Assembly: GCA_963695135.1 (NCBI GenBank)
Contig: CAVOGA010000003.1
Location: 248,001-312,000, forward strand
Reading direction: 5' to 3'
DNA from: Marinihelvus sp963695135
GTDB taxonomy: Bacteria > Pseudomonadota > Gammaproteobacteria > Xanthomonadales > SZUA-36
DNA: 64,000 nt
The notes beneath the pieces were generated by a model, which was given only the letters and a program-made list of their open reading frames with translations, ran no database searches and was not told the origin of the DNA. The position numbers and the translations under genes were made by a program. Shown piece by piece: positions 18,004 through 27,909 of the stretch. Each line of letters opens with the position of its first letter. Position 1 is the stretch's first letter.

Positions 18004-18850
18004 ATGACGGTAACCATAAAAAGTTTGCACGTTTACCCGGTGAAATCGCTGCGGGGCATCAGCCTGGAGACAGCGGAACTGCTCGATACCGGCCTGCGCT
18101 GGGATCGTCACTGGTTATTGATCGACGGTAAAGGCCAATTCCTGTCCCAGCGGCGGTTGCCGGCAATGGCACGCATATCCACCGCCTTGCGGGACGGGCA
18201 GCTCGTTTTACAGTGCGAGGGGCAGGCGGATGTTCTGCGTGCCGCTCGACGGCCCGGCAGGCGATCAGCACGTTACCGAGGTCTGGGGCGACCGTTGCGA
18301 GGTCGCTGGACCAGGGTGATGCGGTTGCCGCCTGGCTGGCGCGGGCCCTGGGCGCGTCGCACGCCCCGCGCCTGGTGCGGATGGCCGATGGCTACCGGCG
18401 CCCCCAGTCACACCCTGAACGATACGGCGCCGGGACCCACACACAGTTTGCTGACTCGGCGCCCTTCCTGGTGGCCAACCTGGCTTCGCTGGCCTCGCTC
18501 AACCGTCATTGACGCTGGCCGGAAAGGCCGCCGTGCCGATGAACCGTTTTCGCCCGAACATCGTCGTGGATGGCCTGGAAGCGTTCCGCGAGCATCAGCT
18601 CGACCGCCTGGAGGGGCCCGCCTACTCGCTTAAAGCCTGCTTCCCGTCAGAGCGCTGCGTCATGACCACCATGGACCAGGAAACCGGCGAGGCGGACCCG
18701 GCCGGCGAGCCGTTCCAGACCCTGCGCACGATCAACCCGATGCCGAAGCCGAAAAAGGGCCCGGCTTTTGGCGAGTTGACTACCCTTGGCCGGGGTATGA
18801 ACGGCACCATCGCGATCGGGGACACGCTGCTCGCCACCTGGAAATCATGA
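18004..18850 (+). CDS. MOSC-domain (YcbX-like) molybdenum-cofactor sulfurtransferase-type protein (three frame breaks)
   Basis: The N-terminal MOSC_N barrel (VTIKSLHVYPVKSLRGISL, TGLRWDRHWLLID) and C-terminal MOSC segment (MNRFRPNIVVDG, CVMTTMDQETGE, LRTINP, ending in GDTLLATWKS) are both present. They lie in different frames, 1 then 2 then 3 then 2. Breaks are near 18225 (+1), 18298 (+1) and 18490-18510 (one base missing). The reading VPLDGPAGDQHVTEVWGDRCEV in frame 2 fits the middle of the family. YcbX-like proteins take part in Moco-dependent reduction of N-hydroxylated compounds and carry a Cys; here KACFPSERCVMTT supplies candidate cysteines. With three breaks, either a true pseudogene or poor local sequence is possible. 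The total span fits a full-length protein of about 280 residues. Confidence 0.65.
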
Positions 18851-18855
18851 GCGGG

Positions 18856-18890
18856 AAATAAAAACGGCCGGGGCGTCACCGCACCGGCCG
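18856..18890 (-). terminator. Intrinsic terminator of the pilin operon
   Basis: CGGCCGG (18865-18871) pairs with CCGGCCG (18884-18890). On the minus strand the stem is followed by TTTTTATTT. It lies just past the pilE stop at 18915 and also sits after the convergent MOSC gene. Confidence 0.75.
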
Positions 18891-18914
18891 CTATTCAGAA
18901 CCTATGCCCGGGGC

Positions 18915-19397
18915 TCAGATCTTACGGCCCTTCCAGCAATTGTCGATCTGGTCGTCGGTGGTCGCCGACGAGGCGCCGCGACCGCCGGCGTCCGTCAGCG
19001 TCATGTTGCCGCAGCTGTCGCTGGCCTGCCCCCCGTTTGGTGTTGCCGTCAGCGTAAAGGACTGGTTGGCGGGCACACCGCCACCGAGCCTGCCCAGGGC
19101 CATGCACACCGTGTACTCGTCATTCGGAGAGTTCAAACAGCTGTTCGCCAGGCCACAGCGGTCCACCGCGTAGCCGTTTTCCTTGATATGAATCCGTTCC
19201 TGGCAGGCCGCTAATTCCAGCGCCACGTTGATTGCTTCCATGCGGTTGGTCCGCAGGACGTAATCACGATAGCTCGGTACCGCAATCGAGGCCAGTATCG
19301 CCACGATGACAATTACGATCATCAGTTCGATCATGGTGACCCCACGCTGCCTGCTTGGCAAAGTCGAATCGCCCCTGGTCTGTTTCATAATATCCAT
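18915..19397 (-). CDS. pilE: Type IV minor pilin PilE-like
   Basis: 160 residues. A class-III prepilin leader ends RQRG, followed by VTMIELMIVIVIVAILASIA, giving the cleavage Gly at -1 and the invariant Glu at +5 of the mature pilin. The globular domain has paired cysteines (DRCGLANSC, and the C-terminal SCGNM...NCWKG) that could form the D-region disulfides. A Shine-Dalgarno (AAGGAGGGG) is close before ATG 19397. It is the last gene of the fimT-pilV-pilW-pilX-pilY1-pilE set and is followed by a strong terminator. Its position after pilY1 matches the minor-pilin pilE of Pseudomonas and Xanthomonas-type operons. Confidence 0.85.
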   Translation of the reverse strand: MDIMKQTRGDSTLPSRQRGVTMIELMIVIVIVAILASIAVPSYRDYVLRTNRMEAINVALELAACQERIHIKENGYAVDRCGLANSCLNSPNDEYTVCMALGRLGGGVPANQSFTLTATPNGGQASDSCGNMTLTDAGGRGASSATTDDQIDNCWKGRKI

Positions 19398-19451
19398 ATT
19401 CCCCTCCTTGCTACCGGGCGCCGCGTGGCGCCCGGTCTGGCTTGCGATGGT

Positions 19452-22400
19452 CTAGCGCTCACCGCGCCAGTTCTGTCTTCCACAACTCAGCGCTTCCGTG
19501 GCGGTCTCGATCGCCAGGATGGAACCGTTGGACCCCGTTGTGAAAGTATAGGCGCGCGCACTGCCGGCACCACAGCCCCGGACATCGTTGAAGCGCAGCG
19601 GGAACGGCGCGCTGTCAGCGCTGAAACCCGGGCGGTCATCGTAGATCAGGGCCGGCAGGTTGGGAATACTCGGCGAGTTGATTCCCACGGGCACCAGGTT
19701 GTCGTTCGGGTTGTCCGGATCACCCGCCTCGATGGTGTCATCGACGCCGGTGACATCACGGTCATCGTTGATATCAAACACGGGGAAGGTAGGTGCCACC
19801 CCGGTGCTGATATCAAGCACGGAGATAAAGCCCGTTCCCCCGGCGGAGCAGGGATCCTCGTCCGGCGTCATGGAGACGAAGAACAGCAGGTTATCCCTGA
19901 GCACCGGCCGGCGCACCATGCGCTCGCCCTCGATCGGGAAGTCGATATACCAGCCCTTGTCGTCCGGTTCGTTGTTTTCATCGAACCAGGAGACCTCGGT
20001 CCCGCCGTCGATTACACGCACACCACCTTGCACATCGTAGCTGTTCTGCTGGAAGTCACTCTTGGTGAATCCGTGCTGATCGGACTCGCTGATGTTCTTC
20101 TGGCTGGCGTAGTTCTTATCGAAGTCCCAGACGGCATACAGGGTTTGCGTGGGCTGGCCCTGCGTATTGTTGTCCGAGGTTTCGATGTATTTGCCGGTGC
20201 CGAAGAGCACGAGCTGTCCGTATCCCCTGCCCCGCGGATGCGCGGCGATGGCCGGGCGGTCCGTGATCGGGCTGGTCGGGCCGGCATCAAACAGCGGCGC
20301 ACCGGAAAAATCGAGTTCCCAGGAAGAGTCGGACGTGCCGGTTACATCGAATTTCCACATGCGGCCAAAGCGGTCGCCGGCATAGATATAGTCAACCTTC
20401 GAGTCACCGTCGACGTCCGCAGCCGCAGGCGTGAACATGCCGTTCGGCGTGGCAACCGATCCTCCGGGGACCTCCAGCTTGACGTAATCGTTGGCGTCAA
20501 AGGTCGCGCCGACATCCAGGTAAATAATGAATATCGATGCCTTGCCGGTGGTGCTCGCACGGCCATCGGCTTCCGTGTTGTTCAAACCGTTACCAACGAT
20601 GATGGCCCACTTGCCGTTTTGCATCAGCTTGATCTGGGGCTCACCCCAGACATAGCCGAGATCCGGGTCGATATCGTCGTTGAACTCCCAGAGCACGTTA
20701 TTGGCATTGAAGGCCAGCGGGTCGGTGACATCCAGCGCATACACGGCCTGGCCACCGGACCGCAGCCCGCCGGCAATCACGGACCGCCAGCTGCCGTCGA
20801 TAATGGCATCACCATATCCCGGCGCCCCGTCAACGTAGAAGCTGTGTTCATAGTTCGGGTCTGAAAGCCTGTGGAGGTTCGGAATCACCTCGTTTGGCAC
20901 ATAGGCAAACAGTTCTTCGCCCGTTTCCTCCTTGATGGCATGCATCATGCCGTCATTGGCCCCGAAGTAGATCACGCCTGGACGATCCACGTTGGCGGAG
21001 AAATAGCTCTGGTAGTCATCAAAAGGATAGAAGAACGGCGGGAAACCGACAAAGACCGGATCCGAGTTCACGATGTCGCCCAAGCGGTTAAACCGGTCGC
21101 GGAATGTGCCGCCGCGACGTTGCTCAAGGCTGTTGTCACCGCGAAGGTAAAGGAGGCGCTCCTGGGCGAGACCGTCCGGGTTGCCGTTCCGGTCCTTGTC
21201 CAGGGCCGCCCGCTGCGCGTTGTTCAGCCCGGCGGTCCAGGTGAAGGCGGTGCCGGAATCACTGTCGGGGTTCCAGGTGTAAATCTTCCGGTTCACCAAC
21301 TCGCTGTTGCTCTTGGCACTGAGAAGCGCATTCGCGTCCCATACCGCCGTGTCACCCAGGGTGCCGTCGTCGTTGACCGGGAAGGCCAGCAGCTCGCCGT
21401 GCCAGTCCGAGCTGTCAAACTTGGCCTGGAAGATCCGTGACGTGGACGAAATGGAGCCGGAGTTCGCCGCGGCTGATGCCGCACCACCGATCCGCGCGCC
21501 GATATCGGTCAGCGCGTCACGGACCTTCCCAAAGAGCTCCTCCGGGCGCTGGGCGTTAAAGTAACGGCCCCGCGCGTTCCAGGCGGCATGCCACATGTCC
21601 TCGACGGTATCGAGCTGGTTGCCGTTACGGTACCAGTTATCCGTCCGGCCCAGCGGCGGGTTTGGCCAGCCGTCGCCGTCGGTATCTTCCAGCGTTCCCT
21701 GCAGACCGAAGGCGATGGTGTAGGTCACGAGATGCTGGTAGTTGGCCGAGTCAAAAGCATCGGTCGGCACCGCATCATCAATGTCAGTTCGCAGATCGGT
21801 GTCGTAATAGTAGGCGGCCACGTCGGCAAGCGTCGTGGTTCTGCCGTTAAGATTGGCCCCGTCCCGGTCCCAGTCATTATTGGGCGTGCCAGGGTTGCCG
21901 CCGTTCCAGAAACCGTCCGAGAACAGCAGCGCGAAGTTTTTCTGGCAACTCAGGTTGATCGGCGAGGCGATACCATTCTCGCGGCCCTGGAAGATGCGGC
22001 CGACACGCTCAAGACCCCGTCGCAGGGGTGTTCCGAAGGAGCCCCGATTGGTGTTGTAAATCACATCCAGCATATCGTCCGTGGCGCGCTCATAGTCGGT
22101 GATTTCACCGGCCGGTATGGCCCAGGTGGCGCCGGTCTGGTTGATGCTGCTGGTGCCGTAGCGGTAGTTCGGCAGCTGGTCCGCCACGCTGGCGACCGCA
22201 CCGCGCGCGACGTGCGTCCGGCGCCGGTAATACTGGTACCAGTTGGCGGCGCGTGTCGCGCAAGGCGTCGTCGGAGAGCCCGGCTTTTGCCATCTCGCAC
22301 TCGGCGGTCGAGGCCGAGGTAACCGTCGGGTTAATGCCTTCCAGCTCATTGGGCCAGCTGAACGGCTGCGGGTCATAGGAGACTTTCTCGCAGGTCACAC

Positions 22401-23224
22401 TGCCGGGGCCGATGGTCACCTTGATGTGGCTGTCCCACTGGTCAACGATGCCGTTGCCACCGGTCGTGACGTTCGGCGGGTTGGCCCGCGGCAGGGCATC
22501 GTTCGGGTTCCAGCCCTTGTCGTCGATCCAGTAGTTGTAATAGAACGGCTGACCATCATCGTCACCGTTAGCCATGTTGAAGGTATTGCCGTAACCCGTC
22601 TCACCGCTCACCGGCCAGGAACGCGCCGCGCCGTAGCTGGCGTCGGTAAAGGAATAATCGTTTGAGTTCGGGCCAGCGCTGATAGTCGTTCTCCGGGTTG
22701 AAGTACACCACGTTCAGCGCCGAGCTGCGTATGCGCCAGTCCCGGTCAACCGAATAGGTCCGGGTGCGCCCACCCTCGCTGCGGGTGCGCGTGTCTCCGA
22801 AACGGTCACGGCAATCCTGCCACGAGCCGCCGTTGCCGCCACCCGGGCAGTCCGAGTTATAGCGGTGGTCGCCGGGCAGATCGAACACGTAGGCCAGGTT
22901 GGTCCGCTCCGGATTTGCGCCGTCATTACCCCAGCGGCCGGTCCAGACCTGCATCAGGCCATCGGTGGTGGGAAACACCGTATTACACTGAATCAGCGAG
23001 TTGTAGCGGCAGCTGGTGACGTGATCACCGGCCAGGATTTCCCAGTCCATTGAACCGGAGTCATCGAGCTGAAACCAGACATTGGGCACCGCGTCGATCG
23101 ACACGATCAGCGGCACCGATGGCAGGATCAATTCTGCGGCCTGCGCGTGGCGATCGGCGCTACCCGCGCTGTAGGCCAGCGCGGCAATGGCGAGAGCAGT
23201 AAAAGGACGTTGTAGGTTCATCAT
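19452..23224 (-). CDS. pilY1: Type IV pilus tip adhesin/assembly factor PilY1 (two frame breaks)
   Basis: Three frames join into about 1257 residues, a normal PilY1 size. A signal peptide begins at 23224. The N-terminal vWA-like part contains the MIDAS-type DDSGSM (VPNVWFQLDDSGSMDWE) and later LLFSDGFWNGG. The C-terminal beta-propeller domain has FGANDGMMHAIKEETGEELFAYVPNEV, repeated 'GxGYGxxxxFGTGKY' features and Asp-rich calcium-loop candidates (DVDGDSKVDYIYAGD). Break 1 near 22645 disappears if one A is removed from an AAA run, giving PELNDYSFTDASYG. Break 2 near 22255 disappears by removing one C, giving RDTRANWYQYY. Both fit single-base insertion errors. The product is exported and sits at the pilus tip with the minor pilins. 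Confidence 0.85.
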
Positions 23225-23242
23225 GGTTTTCCTCGGGCCGGC

Positions 23243-23932
23243 TTATTGAAAGCGCTTGGCCACAGCACTCTGTAAAATGGAAACGGTGGTGTCACGCTCG
23301 CCGGTTGAGGCGGCGTAGACGCGGTAGAACACCCGGCCCTGTTGCGGGTTGCCGGCCAGGTCATCCCGGTCGACAAAAGCTTCTTCCATCATGAAACGCG
23401 GCTGATCCGCCAAAGCCTGGTTACCGCGCCCCGCGGCTTCCATGTCCCAGACCGGGTCGACGGGGCTGGGCGTGCCGCAAACCGAGGCCAAGTCAGGGTT
23501 TTCACCGAAATAGCGGGCGTTGGACCAGTAGGCGTCGGCGCAATCCCAGGGGTTGCGTTCTTCTACATCATCATTGGGCACACCCGCCGCATTCACCAGC
23601 AAGCCGGCCGCCAGCACCTGCCGCGGGTTCACGCAGTTGTCATCGGCTGCCTCGGCGAGCGTCTGGCAGGGGAAAGGCCGCTGTGCCGGTGTGCGGCTCT
23701 GGAGAAAGGTCTCGCCCCAGCGCAGCGCCAGCTCGGCCCCTTCAAAGGCCACTTTTTCATCCTGGTAGTTACCCGCCATGCGGGACTGGAGAATCGAGTT
23801 GTTCAGGGCAAATACCCCGAAGACCGTCATCACCAGGATCAGGATCATGCCCAGCAACAGGGTAAAACCCTGCTGCCTGCGGGGCAGTGCACGGGTCCGT
23901 GAAGATTTCCTTGTAAAGCTCATTATCGTCAT
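23243..23932 (-). CDS. pilX: Type IV pilus minor pilin PilX
   Basis: 229 residues. The N-terminus RRQQGFTLLLGMILILVMTVFGVFALNNS has the prepilin cleavage Gly and a long hydrophobic helix. It lacks the usual Glu at +5, a known feature of PilX/GspK-like minor pilins. It then reads QSRMAGNYQDEKVAFEGAELALRWGE, characteristic of the PilX N-terminal family. It lies between pilW and pilY1 with short gaps (2 and 18 bases). PilX-type subunits help prime pilus assembly at the tip with PilV, PilW and PilE. Confidence 0.85.
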   Translation of the reverse strand: MTIMSFTRKSSRTRALPRRQQGFTLLLGMILILVMTVFGVFALNNSILQSRMAGNYQDEKVAFEGAELALRWGETFLQSRTPAQRPFPCQTLAEAADDNCVNPRQVLAAGLLVNAAGVPNDDVEERNPWDCADAYWSNARYFGENPDLASVCGTPSPVDPVWDMEAAGRGNQALADQPRFMMEEAFVDRDDLAGNPQQGRVFYRVYAASTGERDTTVSILQSAVAKRFQ

Positions 23933-23934
23933 CT

Positions 23935-24765
23935 CTAAAGGGTCAGATTGCGCATATTCACCTGCCCCGCGTACACCTTGCGGGAGCGCCGGTCGTTGGC
24001 GGCGGCAGTGGTATGGCTATAAAGATCAAATTGCTGGGCGTCGGGCTCGGCCACGTACTCATCCGGCGTAGCGACCAGCACGGCGATACGGACTGAAATG
24101 ATGTCAAACACGTTGCCCACGGCGCCGAAGTCATTCCACTGGTTGGCGCTCAGGTCGCCGGTGGTGTCCTCGCCGTACTGGATCTGCAGGTTTTCTATGC
24201 CGTCAGCCACCGGCGCGTTGATCTGCTCAACCAGGGCGCCGTCAATCGGCCCGTAGTTGCAGCGGAAGATCAGCTGGTTGGTGTTTTCATCCACCACGAA
24301 GCTGACCACCTTGCGAAAGTAGCTGGGAATATTGACTGCGGCGCCGATGGGCGGTGTCAGTGGTTCCGTCGTGGCGTTCTCGCGACCAAAACAGTCGCGG
24401 TCCGACTCGTAATGCAACTCCAGCTGGTCAGGGTCCGTGCCATTGTCCGCGGTGCCCTCGATCGCGTCGGGGTCACCGGCGGCCACCAGGGCAAAACCCA
24501 GCTCCGGCGGATCCCAGACATCCGGGTGGTAACCCGCTTTCTGAATCTCCTCGGTCATCAGCTGCCAGGCAAAACGGCCGTTTTCCTGCTGACGGGCGAG
24601 CTGCTCCTGGGTCAGGAAGCTGGCGCGTCCGGATATGAACGTGAAAATCATGGCCAGAATGATCAGTGATGACAGCAGCAGGGCGATCATCAATTCAATC
24701 AGGGTCAGTCCCCGCTGTTTGAACGGGGACCGAGCACTAATAAGGTGTCGCTGGAAGTGGTTCAT
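23935..24765 (-). CDS. pilW: Type IV pilus minor pilin PilW
   Basis: 276 residues. The prepilin motif is FKQRGLTLIELMIALLLSSLIILAM with Glu at +5, followed by the PilW-typical stretch QEQLARQQENGRFAWQLMTEEIQKAGY. The C-terminal half carries ISVRIAVLVATPDEYV, also typical of PilW. The ATG overlaps the pilV stop by four bases (24762-24765). It is part of the minor-pilin priming complex in the inner membrane and pilus tip. Confidence 0.88.
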   Translation of the reverse strand: MNHFQRHLISARSPFKQRGLTLIELMIALLLSSLIILAMIFTFISGRASFLTQEQLARQQENGRFAWQLMTEEIQKAGYHPDVWDPPELGFALVAAGDPDAIEGTADNGTDPDQLELHYESDRDCFGRENATTEPLTPPIGAAVNIPSYFRKVVSFVVDENTNQLIFRCNYGPIDGALVEQINAPVADGIENLQIQYGEDTTGDLSANQWNDFGAVGNVFDIISVRIAVLVATPDEYVAEPDAQQFDLYSHTTAAANDRRSRKVYAGQVNMRNLTL

Positions 24766-25327
24766 GGGCTCACCGAGGCTACGTAGCGTTGAAAGTCGCT
24801 CTCATCTGCAGCGTCCTGGAAATCCGGATCCTTGATGTCGCGCCAGAAAATCTTGATCACATTGCTGCCATCGCCGTCGCAATCGAGTTCGCCGGGCTGG
24901 CCATCGTCCGGCGTCGAGTCCGTGCAGATGAAACCCTGTCCATCCGGCAGGCTGGCGGCCAACTGGTCGCGCCAGACGGCGAAATCGTTCGAGGCCTGTT
25001 CAGCGCTTGAGCAGGCGCCGGCGCAGGCGACCGCGGCCGCCGCACCGCTGGTATTGACCCCTTCGAACCAACCGGCCGAGTACGCATCAAGGTTGGCGCG
25101 CATCATCTCCACGCCGGTCTGCGCCTGGGACACGGCAATGCTGTTGTGACTCGCCGCATTGGAGGTCGCCATGCCCTGGATCAGCAGGGCGGCAATGCCC
25201 GCCAGCCCCAAGCGAGAGCACCAGCAGGGAAACCAGAACCTCGATCAGGTTGAAGCCACGCTGGCGTCGCGGCGCACGGAATACCCTGCGCGGCAAAGTG
25301 GTGGTTGTTTTGCATCAGTTTTTCCAT
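24762..25327 (-). CDS. pilV: Type IV pilus minor pilin PilV (two frame breaks)
   Basis: I start at ATG 25327 (MEKLMQNNHH), 8 bases after the fimT stop. The prepilin signature APRRQRGFNLIEVLVSLLVLSLG is in a second frame and the body (GLAGIAALLIQGMATSNAA to the stop at 24762) in a third. Removing one C near 25300 gives HHFARRVFRAPRRQRGF. Removing one G from a GGGG run near 25208 gives LSLGLAGIAALLIQG, the expected PilV sequence. Both breaks are one-base insertions in homopolymers. A TTG at 25296 could instead serve as start, removing the need for the first correction. The gene order and 4-base overlap with pilW support the assignment. Confidence 0.78.
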
Positions 25328-25335
25328 GTCAGCGA

Positions 25336-25875
25336 TCAGACCCTCACTACGGAAACAATGCCGCTGGGCCGCACCTGGACCTGGCGGCAATTGGTCGTAC
25401 CTTCATGGCACACGGTCAGGTTGAGGTCAGCGTCGGTGATGACGCCGAAGCCGTTTGAACGAAAAATAAATTCATTGGCGCCGCCGGTCACGGTCAGATC
25501 GGGGCTCGTGGTCAGCACCTTCAGCACCCGCTCTCCCGCGGTGAAGGAGCCGTCGTTGTTTTCGTCGATGAACACCACGACGTCATTGCCGGTCCATGCC
25601 GCACCGCAGGTGGCGCCGTCGTCATCCGAGGCGCAGACTCCCGCCTGAACGCCGCGGGAAACCGCCTCGCTGCGCGCCAGCGCCATGGCGCCCGCCAGTT
25701 CATTGGCCTGGCCAAGGAGCTGGTTTCGTTCAAGAACGCCGCGCAGATTGGGGGTGGCCAGGGCAAGGAGGATTGCCGTTACCGCCATGACAATCATCAA
25801 CTCGATCACGGTAAATCCGGCCGCGGCGCGCCGGGCAGATCGCAATGGTTGATTTCCTGGACGTTGGGTGGGCAT
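25336..25875 (-). CDS. fimT: FimT/FimU-type (GspH family) pseudopilin
   Basis: 179 residues from ATG 25875, which has GGAGAG eight bases upstream; the frame is open to 25908 but that start has no ribosome site. The prepilin motif is AAAGFTVIELMIVMAVTAILLALA with Glu at +5, followed by RNQLLGQANELAGAMALARSEAVSRG, the hallmark of the GspH/FimT family. The C-terminal half carries VVVFIDENNDGSFTAGERVL and paired Cys. It is the first gene of the minor-pilin operon. FimT/FimU subunits start pilus assembly, and some FimT proteins bind DNA during natural transformation. Confidence 0.85.
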   Translation of the reverse strand: MPTQRPGNQPLRSARRAAAGFTVIELMIVMAVTAILLALATPNLRGVLERNQLLGQANELAGAMALARSEAVSRGVQAGVCASDDDGATCGAAWTGNDVVVFIDENNDGSFTAGERVLKVLTTSPDLTVTGGANEFIFRSNGFGVITDADLNLTVCHEGTTNCRQVQVRPSGIVSVVRV

Positions 25876-26073
25876 GTGTTTTTCTCTCCGTTGCTCGTTC
25901 CTGGTCAAAGAATGCGCCTGCTTCTACATACGTAAGGCAACGGTTAAAAGCATAAGGCCCGGGAACCCAAGTAAGCCACCGGGAAGGGCACCGCTCGTCG
26001 ACTGATTGGCGCCGTTTGTCAGAAAACCGCCCGCTGAGCGGGTCGGAAACCAACGTTTTTCATAACCGGCAGG

Positions 26074-26111
26074 CAAAAAAAGGCCCGGGTTCCTGTTGGG
26101 AGTCCCGGGCC
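26074..26111 (-). terminator. Intrinsic terminator for the small (-) gene
   Basis: GGCCCGGG (26082-26089) pairs with CCCGGGCC (26104-26111). On the minus strand it is followed by TTTTTTT. It lies 44 bases past the stop of the small minus-strand gene at 26155. Confidence 0.75.
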
Positions 26112-26154
26112 CTTTATGTTGCTGATTGGGGCGATAAAAGCGATTGGCGCTCTA

Positions 26155-26367
26155 TCACCACAGGCTTACCGTCCAGCCCTGGCCTACCCGGTGCCGCAAC
26201 CGTTCACTGCGACGTTGCCGGCGCATGCGACGATCATGGGAATTATTGCGCTTGAACTGCGATTCATTGGCGGCAGAATCGACCGCCACGAAGCCGACAC
26301 TGGCGCCGGACGTGGTATCGACCGGGGGTAAATGACCACCGGTGGTTGAAACTTTTTGCTTTAACAT
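26155..26367 (-). CDS. Small orphan protein, 70 residues, Arg-rich C-terminus
   Basis: ATG 26367 is preceded by AGGAG with 8-base spacing, and the stop at 26155 is followed by a strong intrinsic terminator, so this looks like a real single-gene transcript. The product starts MLKQKVSTTGGHLPPVDTTS, has a small hydrophobic patch (GASVGFVAVDSAA) and ends with a strongly basic region (DRRMRRQRRSERLRHRVG) and a Trp C-terminus. It could be a small nucleic-acid-binding or ribosome-associated protein; I do not recognise a family. The upstream region is AT-rich, as expected of a promoter, and divergent from a LysR gene. Confidence 0.5.
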   Translation of the reverse strand: MLKQKVSTTGGHLPPVDTTSGASVGFVAVDSAANESQFKRNNSHDRRMRRQRRSERLRHRVGQGWTVSLW

Positions 26368-26503
26368 TTGCTTTCTCCTAAAACAGCGCGGCATTATGCG
26401 CTTTATTCAATCAAGTTGCTGTGAAAAATTATTATTTTCATTACATTTATAAAACGTAATTCTACCGAATTCATATTACATAGCCGAGACAAATTTGATG
26501 GTT

Positions 26504-26509
26504 TATAAT
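26504..26509 (+). promoter_or_regulatory. Consensus -10 box (TATAAT) for the LysR gene
   Basis: A perfect TATAAT lies 29 bases before ATG 26539, inside the AT-rich divergent spacer 26368-26538. No good -35 box is visible at 16-18 bases, which would suit an activator-dependent or autoregulated LysR promoter. Confidence 0.45.
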
Positions 26510-26538
26510 GAACTCATGTTTAGTTTTTCTTAACTTAT

Positions 26539-27520
26539 ATGCCATCCGTACCCCTTAATGCCCTGCGCACCTTTGAAGCCGTGGCCCGCCACCTGAGCTT
26601 CAGCAAGGGTGCGCGCGAACTGAACGTCAGCACGGCGGCAGTCAGTTCCCAGATCCGCACACTGGAAGAGCGCCTCAATCAGAAGTTATTTCGACGGCAT
26701 GGCCGCCAGGTGTCGCTGACTGCGGCAGGGCGCAAGCTGTTTCCGGGTGTACAACGAGGCATGAACGAACTGCGCCAGGCAGTTCAGCGGGTCGACGCGG
26801 ACCGCAGCGAAGGCGTGCTCAATATCAGCATGATGCCCAGCTTCCTGCAGAAATGGCTGATGCCCCGCCTGGGCGGCTTCCAGGAAAGCCACCTGGACCT
26901 GGACCTCAGGATCAGCGCTGACGACGCCCCCGTGGATTTCGCCAGCACGGATTTTCACGCCGCGATCCGCTTCGGTCCCGGTAACTGGCCCGGCCTGGAA
27001 GCGAAACGACTAATGGGTGATTACGTGGTGCCGGTATGCAGCCCCCGTTACCTGGCAAACCAGGGTCCACTGCATTCGGCGGCGGACCTTGAGCAGACAT
27101 GACCTGCTCTATGTTGACAGCCCGGTGCTCGACAGCTGGTTCCGGGAGGTTGGAGACCACGGTCGCCTGCGTCGCCAGCGCCTGCTGAATGATGCAACGG
27201 CGATTCTGCTTGCGGCCGAACTGGGCGAAGGTATCGCCTTGAGCCGCTGGTCACTGGTCGCCCGCGATATCAGTGCCGGGCGACTGGTCAGACCCGTCCG
27301 CCAGGCCGTGGCAACGGACTGGTCGTACTATTTCATCGCCCCGCCGCACCACCGTGAAATGCCCAAGGTAAAAACCTTCCATGACTGGCTGAAGGCGCAG
27401 TGCGATGATTTTGCCGGCCCGGGCGACCAGGGCGTCGTCTCCGCTAGGGCGTCCCGCCCGGCCACGGTGTGTCAGCGAGTGACAACCCGCGTCATAACTG
27501 CCGTCAGGCGGCGACGCTGA
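26539..27520 (+). CDS. GcvA-like LysR-family transcriptional regulator (one frame break)
   Basis: The N-terminal winged helix-turn-helix is clear (PLNALRTFEAVARHLSFSKGARELNVSTAAVSSQIRTLEERL). The GcvA-type effector domain follows (LNISMMPSFLQKWLMPRLGGFQ; AAIRFGPGNWPGLEAKRLM). Frame 1 ends at 27102 and frame 2 continues with HDLLYVDSPVLDSWF to 27520. Removing one A at about 27098 (GAGCAG-A-CATGAC) restores DLEQHDLLYVDS, so a one-base insertion error is likely. It is divergent from the small gene at 26155-26367, which is a natural candidate target. The effector is unknown. Confidence 0.78.
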
Positions 27521-27909
27521 AAATTGCTTACTTACTGATTTTACGCCAGATAATCTTCTGGCACGCTTCCTGCATATATCCTGAGTGAAGCAAGACCAAA
27601 CCAGCGCCGCAAGGACCGCGGCGTCAATCACAAAGGGAATTGATCATGATGACACCCGTTAAACATGGCACCGGCATCAACCGGAACATAAACCTGAACA
27701 CGTACCGCCCTACGGAACCTAACAAGAGCCGGCAACCAGCCGGCCTGATCTGTATTGCCTTGACGGAGCCAGACCCGGAGAGGCAAACCGCACAGTTCGA
27801 GTTTCGCCACCCGTATGAACTGTGCGCGGTTGGTGGGCGTTCTTCCAACGGTTCGTTCGCCAACCACCTTCAATCCAAAGCTCGTGCCGGCTTGCCCGGC
27901 ACGATTTTT
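27521..27909. other. 389-bp region without a conventional gene; holds a sigma-54 promoter and a short transcript unit
   Basis: It lies between the LysR stop and arfB. It contains a GCCAGA/TCTGGC hairpin (27545-27562), a sigma-54 promoter (27559-27573) and a ribosome-site/ATG pair (27632-27648). Further on are a GCCGGC/GCCGGC stem-loop near 27730-27746 and a strong intrinsic terminator on the plus strand (27883-27911). Confidence 0.6.
27559..27573 (+). promoter_or_regulatory. Sigma-54 (RpoN) -24/-12 promoter
   Basis: TGGCACGCTTCCTGC carries the invariant GG (27560-27561) and GC (27572-27573) with exactly 10 bases between them, and matches TGGCACG...TGC closely. The expected transcription start is near 27585. 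Sigma-54 promoters need an enhancer-binding activator; no such gene is in the window. Confidence 0.65.

Noticed and set aside
19452..22376. PilY1 fragments as three separate genes
   Set aside because: Removing single bases from short runs joins them into one normal-length PilY1 with an uninterrupted domain order.
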